DNA from: Ovis canadensis
Taxonomy: Eukaryota > Chordata > Mammalia > Artiodactyla > Bovidae
Direction: 5' to 3'
Length of the DNA: 64,000 bases
NCBI RefSeq assembly: GCF_042477335.2
Contig: NC_091246.1
Coordinates: forward strand, 251,166,501-251,230,500
Shown here: piece by piece, positions 51,001-60,000 of the stretch
How positions within the stretch are numbered: the first letter of the stretch is position 1
Layout of the letters: the number at the start of each line of letters is the position of its first letter
Made by a program: the position numbers and the translations under genes
Notes under the pieces: generated by a model
Seen by the model: only the letters and a program-made list of their open reading frames with translations
The model's database searches: none
What the model was told of the DNA's origin: nothing

Positions 51001-54000
51001 CGAGGGCAGAGGTCCTGAGGCTGGCGGGGGTCGGGGGGAGTGGGGTGTCTAGGAGTGGAAAGGGGCTACTGTGCCCAAGTGTGACAAAGATGGGGTGGGC
51101 TGTCCGGGTCACTGGGGACTGGAGGTCGACTGGAGGAAGTAGATTTTATCCTCAACCATGGGAAGCCCCTGAAGCATGATCCATGGACACACAGCTGCCC
51201 CGTGGAGGAAGGTCTTACTCAAGAGGAGAAGTGGGGAACCAGGTCTGGGCAGGAACTGGTGGTGATGGGGAAGATGGATGGCTAAGCAGAGCTATAGTGA
51301 TTTATTTTGTCTTCGATGGGTTGAGGACCGTTTGGTTAAACCGTATTTGTCGATGCAGAAAGGTGTTTGTGATCTATTGCTTTGTGGAAAAATTAGATTA
51401 TAGACACATATACGGGCTTCCCAAGTGGCGCTAGCAATAAAGAGCCCACCTGCCAACACAGGGGACGTAAGAGACGTGGGTTTGATCCCTGGATCGGGAA
51501 GAACTCCGGGAGGAGGAAATGGCAACCCACTCCAGTACTCTGGCCTGGAGAATCCCATGGACAGAGAAGCCCGGTGGGCTGCAGTCCATGGGGTCGCAAA
51601 GAGCTGGACACGACTGAAGAGACCTGGCATGCACGCATATGTTACTAGCGTGTTAAGACACGCTCACACAAAAGTTCAGAAGGGTCTTCCCCAGCCAGGA
51701 ATCACCCCAGTGTCTGGAGATCATCTTAATTCTGTTCCTTGGGCTCAGCTGCGATTCCTGGATTGTGGGACAGAGGAGGCTTCCCGAAAGCCGCGATGGG
51801 AAGCGGTGATAGAGCGCCCCCTTCTGCCCCCCGCTCGCCTCTCCAGGAGTACGAGGCGCGCCTGGCCCGGCTCAGGGCCGACTACGAGGCGGAGCAGGAG
51901 TCCAGGGCCCGGCTGGAGGAGGACATCACCGCCATGCGCAACTCATACGACGTGAAGCTGTCCACGCTGGAGCAGAACCTGCGCAAGGAGACAGGTGGGC
52001 CGGCCCCGCCCGGCAGGAGGAGCCCAGCCTGCTTTCCCCGCCCCCCGGCCCACGGGCCCCAGTTCTGTTTCCTCTTCACAACCGCCTGGCAAGGCAGGCA
52101 CCTCCATCACCCTCACTTGACAGCTGAGGAAACTGAGGCCCAGAGAGGGTGAGGAAATTCCCCGAGGTCACACAGCTTTTAAAGCAGAGCTGGGATTTGA
52201 CTCCAGCAGTCTGATCCCGGGGCCAGCGTTCTCACCCACGGCCTTGCACTGGGGGCGGCAGGCTGGGTCCCCACCCAAGGCTGACTTAGAGCGGCAACGT
52301 ACCACCCAAGTTTATGGGCAAGTCCCTTCCCCCGGTTCTGCATTTTCTACAGTTTCTTTTCCACTTTAGAGCCCATCTGTCACCAGAGCAACCACACCCC
52401 AAACTAGGCAATCCGCAGCAAGAGTTTTTTAACTTCCTGGGAATTTTTGTCTTCTGTTTGACATTCTAGAATGTTCCACCCCACCGCTATCTTTCCAATA
52501 CCCTGTGCTGCCAGGCAGCCCAGACTTCCTAGGACTCACTATAAGTGTTAGTCACTCAGCCATGCCCAACTCTTTGCGACCCCATGGACTGTAGCCCACC
52601 AGGCTCCTCTGTCCATGGGATTCTCCAGGCCAGAATACTGGAGTGGGTAGTCATTTCCTTCTCCAGGGGATCTTCCCGACCCAGGGACCGAACCCAGGTC
52701 TCCCACGTTGTAGGCAGACGCTTCACCATCTGAGCCACCAGAGAAGCCCATAAATACTATAAAATCCACATTGTAATGATGACGGTGTTCACATCGTTGG
52801 TCCCGTTTACGGGGCTTTGCTGTGTGCTAGGTACTGGGTAGGGAGGCACTTCGCCTGTCTGCCCTCGGTGAGTTGGGACTCACTGCTTCCTCACACGGCA
52901 GGTGTGCAAGCCGAGGCTGGGAGAGGTTCAGGCTGTGAGCTACGCACAGAGGTCCCCAACCTTTTTGGCACCAGGGACCTGTTTTGTGGAAGACAGTTCT
53001 TCCACAGACGGGGCAGGTGGGCCAGGCAGTATCACAGGTGATGGGGTGCGGCAGGTGGAGCTCAGTTCACTCACTCGCTGCTCCACTTTGGCCATGTGGC
53101 CCGGCTCCTGGGCCCTGGGGACCCCTGAGCTGGGGAGTGAATGACCCTAGCAAAGGGGACATCAGGGCTCTCTCGGGGGGAGCCCAGGACACGGTGACAA
53201 AGAAGTGGATGGACCTGAAGGAGCTGGCCTGTGAGCTGGCAGCAGGAGGCCCATGGTACTGTCCCCCCATCCCAGCTGGCAGGGAGATGCAGCCCCAGAG
53301 GAAGACCGAGGAGCAGGTTCTAGCACTTTCTGTCCTGGAAAGTATTTCCTCCAGCCCACTTTGAGTGTCAGGCCTCCGAGGGACTTTATCTGGTCTCGCT
53401 AATACTCATCTGCAGCATTCATTTAACCCCCACAGCTCTTGCTTGTCCTGTGCACAAGGGCCTGGAGCTGGTTACGCCAGGAGTGGGCCCTGAGGGTCTT
53501 GGGTGTGAAATCTTTGGGTCAGGAGCTCTCTGCCTTTGAGGCAATAATACTGGCAGGACAGCCAGTTTATGTATAAAGAGCAGACCCAAGGAACAGGGGT
53601 AAGAGTCCAGCCCCTAATGGCTGGGGCGGTCGGAGAATGGAGACATCGTGGAGCTGGTCAGGGAGGACTTCCTGGAAGAGGTAGAAGTCAGCGTTTGGGG
53701 GCCCAGAGGCTCTGACTCTTAAGCTGGTCTCTTGGAGATGGTGGGCCTGAGGCCAGCTTCCAGGGAAGGGCTGCCTCCCGCCCCCTAGTCCACCCTATAA
53801 AGAGCTAAAGGAAGGTGTCTCCTGCAGAGGCTGTCCTGAAGGCGGAAGTCCTCTACAAGGCTGAGGTCCTGTCCAGGGCTGAGTTTGCCAGCAGTTCGGA
53901 GTACTCGGCTCCTTTCGAGTTCAAGATAGCCGAGAGACGCGAGATCTACTCCATGCCTGACCCCGTGCCCAGTGAGGACTCCTTCAAGGCTCAGGTCTCC

Positions 54001-57000
54001 TCCGGGTTTGAGGAGCTGCGCAAGGTGGCGGCCTCCAAGTCCGAGGCGTCTCTGGGGTCCGATGAGTCTTCCACGCTGGGAGAGAACTCCGTCTGCACGG
54101 CCTTCTCTGGGCCGGAGGAGCCCTGCAGCCCGGAGTTCTCCGTGCCTGATTCAGACGCCCGGGGCCGCCACCTACTGCCTGACGACGAGGGCGGGGGCGC
54201 CGCGGAGCCCCTGTTGGGGGAGGAGCCCCCGCTGATGGCGCTGGAGCTGTTACCCGGCCTGCACGACCCCTACGCCGAGGTGGCGGCCAAGCTGGCCAGG
54301 TTCTCCTCCGCGGTGTCCGGGCCGGACGTGCCCCCGGTGGACGTCCCCAAGGTGACCACGCAGGTACCTGACGTCACGCAGGTTGACACGCGGAAGTTCA
54401 GGGGAGGGGGCGAGCCTGGCAGGGGCGTGGCTGCATCTCAGGGGTCCGGGGTGCGGGAAAGGGGAGCTCTGGCTAAGGCTCTGTAAACCAGTGGGAAGGT
54501 CGAGATGAAATCCCAGGCGATGCCGGCTGGGCCCCTGTTCTGCTGACACAGGGACGCCCGTGTGGGGCGGCTGCTGGTTGCCATGGTTACGCCTCTCGTC
54601 AGCCTGCCTGTTCTCCTAGGGGAGGCGGGGGTTCTGTGAGAGTCCTGCTTCCTTTCAGGGGCCGCCTAGGGGTCTAGAGGGGCTGCTTCTCCTCAGTCCA
54701 AGGCCTTCTCTCCCTTTTCAACCCTCTGTTTTATGTTTAAAAATCTTTTTTCTTTGTTCTCCCCTCCTTTCCTTTCTCTCTCTCTCTTTCTCTGTCCAAA
54801 GCGTACAGGCCTTTGAATCAGAGAGATCCGGGTTCAGATCCCTGTTCTACCCCTAACTCAGCTGTGTGACCTTGTCCGGCCGTCTCTCTGGGCCTCAGTT
54901 TCCTCATCTGTTAAATGGGGATGCTGACACACGCGTCCTGTGAGGTTAGGCAGGTGGCAGGCCTAGAACAGGAGTGCCTCTTCTCTTTGCCTCACCTCCT
55001 CTCTCCTCTGTTCTCCCCCCTCCCCGCAGGAGGAGGTGGTGGGGTTGGGGAGCTGGCGGGGAGCTGGCGGGAAGGGCGGGGTGGGGCCCCAGAGGGTGAT
55101 CCTGACCCAACCCCTTCTCCCCCAACCTGTTCTCCTGCAAGCACCTGGCAGATCTGCCAGAGCCCGCTGACCTCCGGTCTGAAGCTGAGGTGGCCGAGGA
55201 CCTCCCGCTCAGGACTGTGAGTGCCCCCGGTCCTGAGTGGTGGTGGTGGGGAGCTCCAGGGACCTGATTCTTCCTGGGATGCTCTCGCTTGTCTCCTCCC
55301 TCTCTGGCCTCAGTTTCCTCACCCATAAAATGGGGCAATACCCCCGGCCCTCCCCCAGCACAAAGCAGCATGCAAATCGGAGGAGTCCTCACCTCTCTAT
55401 TTATTGATTTGTTACCGAGAGGCCACTGTTCCAGGGTGATGTTCACCCTTTGCTCAGCGGTGGAGCCCTGGTCTAAAGCACAGAGGCCCAGCGTGTGTAG
55501 TGGATGAGGGCCACGGAGCGGAGCTGGGGCCCCAAGGTGCTGGCAGGGAACCCCCTAGGCAGCGGGGGGCCGTGTGAGCTCTGCTGCTCTCAGACCCCAC
55601 CTTTCCCCACCCCCACTTCTGCTTCAGAAAGTACAACCATCCGAGGGGAACGGGAGGAAGACCTTAAATCTGCCCACGTTTGTGGAGAGAGGAAGCGACC
55701 TGCTGGCCTCTGGGCCTGATCACTGGGTAGGAGCCAGCTTGCAGCCTCTCAGCAGAGGGTATCCAGGGAGGTCAGGGGTTCCCCTGGGCAGCAGGTGGCG
55801 TTGAGATGTGGGACTCAAGCAAGGAGAAGGGGCCAGGGTGGCAGGGGAGAGAGCTCGGAGCCGGCGGGGGGTGGGGGGGGGGCGGGTGGGCAGCGGGTGC
55901 CAGAGTTCTGTGGCCGGAAAGATCTCGAGGTTCTCAGTGCCAGAAAAGCAGGTCAGGGAAGCAGTGGGATGGGTGGGAGGCGGGGGCTGGCAGGACGCAG
56001 GCAGCGGGAGGAGCGGGTGGGCACCGGCGGTGCCGCAGGCCGCGGAAGAAACTGGGTTTGACTGCAGATGTGTTGGAGGGTCTGCGAAGGATCAATTTAT
56101 AGTTTAAGAAAATTCCGGGAACTCCCTGGTGGTCCAGTGGTTAGGACTCTGTGCTTCCACCGTAGGGGGCTTGGTTCTATGGGTTCAGTCCCTGATTGGG
56201 GAAGTAAGATTCTGTCAACTGCACAACAGGACCAAAAAAACAAACAAAAATCGCCCTAGCTGCTGTGTGGAGTCTAGATGGTAAGGGGCGGGAGGGAGAG
56301 TGAGCTGGAGGCTGTTTTGGGGGGTGTTGGAAAGGTGGCAGGAAGTTGACTGGGTGCATGTTTTTAATGACGGGGTGTCCCCGAGCCGAGCCCGTAGCCA
56401 CCTCGTGGGCCGCCAGGGTCCGGCCGCCCCAGCTGGGGTTGAGGCTGTGGCGAGCTCGTGCCCAGGAATTGGCCCCCCGCCTCCACCTTGGCTTCTGGTT
56501 GCACTTAGGAGGTTGACCTGGGCCCGGGGGTGACAGAGGAGCTGGTGTTGGCGGCGGAGCCTGTCGCGGAAGCCCAGGAAGCCCAGGCTGAAGCGCCGGC
56601 AGCCTTGGAGGCTCAGCCTCGCTCTCTGCTGGCTGGGGCCAGCGCGAGGAGGGAGGACGTGGCCGCGCTCGCCGATGACCTCCTGCCCACCGTGGACCAA
56701 CAGCAGGTGCTCGCCCGGTAAGCACCTGAGCCCAGGGCAGTGGGACCTGGCGGGCGGGGGGTGGGCGCGGTGGGACCCTGCGGTGGCGGGAGGGAGCCCC
56801 GGGCCCAGGGGTGGATGGCGCCTTCCTGAGCCCCACCCAGCCCTCCCTCAAACGTGGCTGCAGGGGCTTGGTCCTCCCCAGGAGGGGTTGGAGGGGAGAG
56901 GGATCAGGGCTCTCTGCTCAGGAAGTGGCTCAGGTGCCTCCAGATTCCATCAGACGCTTGGGGGGGGGGAGCAGCTACTGAGGGGATGCGGCGGTGGGGG

Positions 57001-60000
57001 GTGGGGAGAGTGGGGGGCGGTGGGGAGGGCAGGGACAGTCCCCACCTGGCTTTCTTGGGGCCGCCCTGCAGGTTTCAGGAGCCCAGGGCAGGCGATGCAG
57101 GCTTGCCCCGGGTCTTAGATGGTCAAGAATCTGCCTACGATGTGGGAGGCAGAAATCAAACAAAATGCCAGGGTGGAGGAAGCACAAGCTGGAATCAAGA
57201 TTGCCAGGAGAAATATCAATAACCTCAGACATGCAGATATCACCACCCTTTTGGCAGAAAGCAAAGAAGAACTAAAGAGCCTCTTGATGAATGTGAAAGA
57301 AGAGAGTGAAAAACCTGGTTTAAAACAACATTCAAAAAACAAAGATCGTGGCATCTGGTCCCATCACTTCATGGGAAATAGATGGGGAAACAATGGAAAC
57401 AGTGAGAGACTTCATTTTCTTGGGCTCCAAAATCACTGCAGATGGTGACTACAACCATGAAATTAAAAGGCGCTTGCTCCTTGGAAGAAAAGCTATGACC
57501 AACCTAGACAACATATTCAAAAACGGAGACATTACTTTGCCAACAAAGGTCTGTCTAGTTAAGGCTATGGTTTTTGCAGTAGTCATGCATAGATGTGAGA
57601 GCTGGACCATAAAGAAAGCTGAGTGCTGAGGAATTGATGCTCTTGAACTGTGGTGCTGGAGAAGGTTCTTAAGAATCCCCTGCACTGCAAGGAGATCCAA
57701 CCAGTCCATCCTAAAGGAAGTCAGTCCTGAATATTCACTGAAAGGACTGATGCTGAAGCTGAAACTCCAATACTTTGGCCACCTGATGCAAAGAACTGAC
57801 TCATTAGAAAAGACCCTGACACTGGGAAAGACTAAAGGCAGGAGGAGAAGGGGACGACAGAGGATAAGATGGTTGGATGGCATCACCGACACAATAGATA
57901 TGAGTTTGAATGAGCTCCAGGAGTTGGTGAAGGACAGGGAAGCCTGGCGTGCTGCCATCCATGGGGTCGCAAAGAGTCAGACACGACTGAGCGACTGAAC
58001 TGACCTGAACAATGTGGGAGACCCAGGTTCGATCTCTTTCAGGTAGATCCCCTGGAGAAGAGAATGGCTTCCCACTCCAGTATTCTTGCCTAAAGAATTC
58101 CACGGACAGAGGAGCCTGGTGGGCTACAGTCCACGGGGTCACAAAGAGTCAGACACCACTGGGCGACTAGCACGTCAATGACACGGCTTAGCCGCCAGCG
58201 CCTCCCTCCAGGGACAGGCCACTCCCGACACGCCCTGGGGCTGCCTGCCGACCTGGACTTTCCTCCCTTGCTATGTGGCTTTGTGCAAGTCGCTTGACGT
58301 CTCAGAGCCTTGGTTCTCACTTCCATAAATGAGATCGCTGTCACGCCCATCTCCATGACGGAGTCAGCCCCACAGCCAGCGGTTCAGCCCCCTCCTGGTC
58401 CCACAGACTATGGTTCAAACCCTAACTGAGCATCTACTATGTACCAGGCGTCAGGACGCAAGCATGCATGGGATATCACCTTGGCTTTCAAGAAGCTCTC
58501 AGTCCAGGGGGAGTCAGGTTCTGGAGCGACCAGACTGGCTGCATTCCCGTCTGCCTCCACCGTCGCCCAGCTCTGCCACCTGGGCTGAGGTTACCTCTCT
58601 GTCCCTCAGTCTCTCACCTGCACAGTGGGTGACGGCGAGAGTTCCAGGCTGGGACGTTTGTTGTGAGGGCCGCACGACACGATGCCCCGAGAGGCAGCAG
58701 CTTGGTGTAGGGCACACAGAAAACTCACAGCACGGGTGGTGGTTTTCACGGTGTGGTCTGGAGTGCGGTCAGGGAGGGCTTCTCAGAAGAGGGGGCCCTT
58801 GAAGAAAGTATGCAGCACAGATGTCTCGGGCGGCATTTGAGGGACAGGGCACAGCTGAGGTGGCGCAAAGCGGGTGCAGGGGGTGGGAACAGCCTGGGTG
58901 TTTGGAGAAGCAGATGCCCCGGGTTAAAGCTGGGGCAAGGAAGGGGTGGTGGGGTTCCGGGGCAGATGTGTGACCCCCGGGGCTTGGGCTCCATCCTGAT
59001 GGGGACCCTAGGAGGATTTTAAGCAGAGCAGCGACTTGGACGTGGCTCACCTGTATCCTGGCTGCTGTTGAGCTCAGAGCCGAGCCTGAAGCAGGTCTGG
59101 ACTGGGCGGCTGGGTGTGCATGGTTCCCTTCTTTCCCTTGAGCATGGTCGCCTATCCTGTTATGAGTCCGTGTCATGCCTTCAGTTATCTGACCCTTACA
59201 TCCCTTTGGAAAGAGGTACAGTCAAGATGCGTCTGTGGTGCTTTAGTAGAGTGAGGATTTACACCTGAGCCTTTGTAGTTATTTCAAATTTGTGCTTTTA
59301 AAAGGCAAAACTCTATTAAGTTTTTTTTAGCATTTTAGATATAAATATTTAAAAAAAAAAAAAGCACTGTTTGTGTTCCTGATGAAACATTATGCACTGA
59401 CCGTAAGGAACATTCCCCACAACCCAGAGGTACTCTGATCTGCAGGTTCCCCTGGGAGCACAGCCGGGAGCTTGCTCTGTGGCAGGACCACCAGCACCGG
59501 GAACTGGGTGGGGCAGCCCTGGGCGGAGGGAGACTCCCGCCCTTCCTGTGCGGAGAACCAGCGGGCTGGCTGAGCGCACAGGCTTGGAGTCGGGTAGAGC
59601 CGGCAGGAACGCTGGGTCTGAGCCCGAGCCAGCAGCAGTCGCCTCCCCGGGCCTCAGTGTACCTGTCTGTCAAGTGGGGTTGTTGGAAGGAGTCGGGGAG
59701 ATCAGGCTGGACAGCCAGTGCTCAGTGATCGGCAGACTTTGTCACGTTTGCTTTCTCCTCCCCGCCGGCAGCTTGCAGCTGTTGGAGCAGCAGGTGGTCG
59801 GGGGGGAGCAGGCCAAGAACAAGGACCTGAAGGAGAAGCACAGGCGGCGGAAGCGGTACGCGGACGAGCGCAAGAAGCAGCTGGTGGCGGCCCTGCAGAA
59901 CTCGGACGAGGACAGCGGGGACTGGGTGCTGCTCAACGTCTACGACTCCATCCAGGAGGAAGTGAGGGCCAAGAGCAAGCTGCTGGAGAAGATGCAGAGG

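Larger units (their letters stand above)
47518..51846. other. KIF17 intron 6
   Basis: About 4.3 kb: a MIR (47590), a (GGGGT)n run (48601), a Bov-tA with an opposing head (48766-49011), two CHR SINEs (49243, 49513), a BovB end (49869) and a Bov-tA (51412). Nothing notable is seen in 47690-48590 or 50030-51400. Confidence 0.65.
51995..53827. other. KIF17 intron 7
   Basis: About 1.8 kb: a MIR (52085), a Bov-tA (52544), a hAT-like repeat (52945). Nothing notable is seen in 53100-53820. Confidence 0.6.
56718..59771. other. KIF17 intron 10
   Basis: About 3.1 kb: a GGGGG-rich start, a Bov-tA interrupted by BovB (57113-58172), MIR pieces near 58260 and 58565, and nothing further supportable in 58710-59760. 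Confidence 0.6.

Noticed and set aside
57119-57629. Open frames with RT-like protein in KIF17 intron 10
   Set aside because: They are BovB remnants, not host exons.
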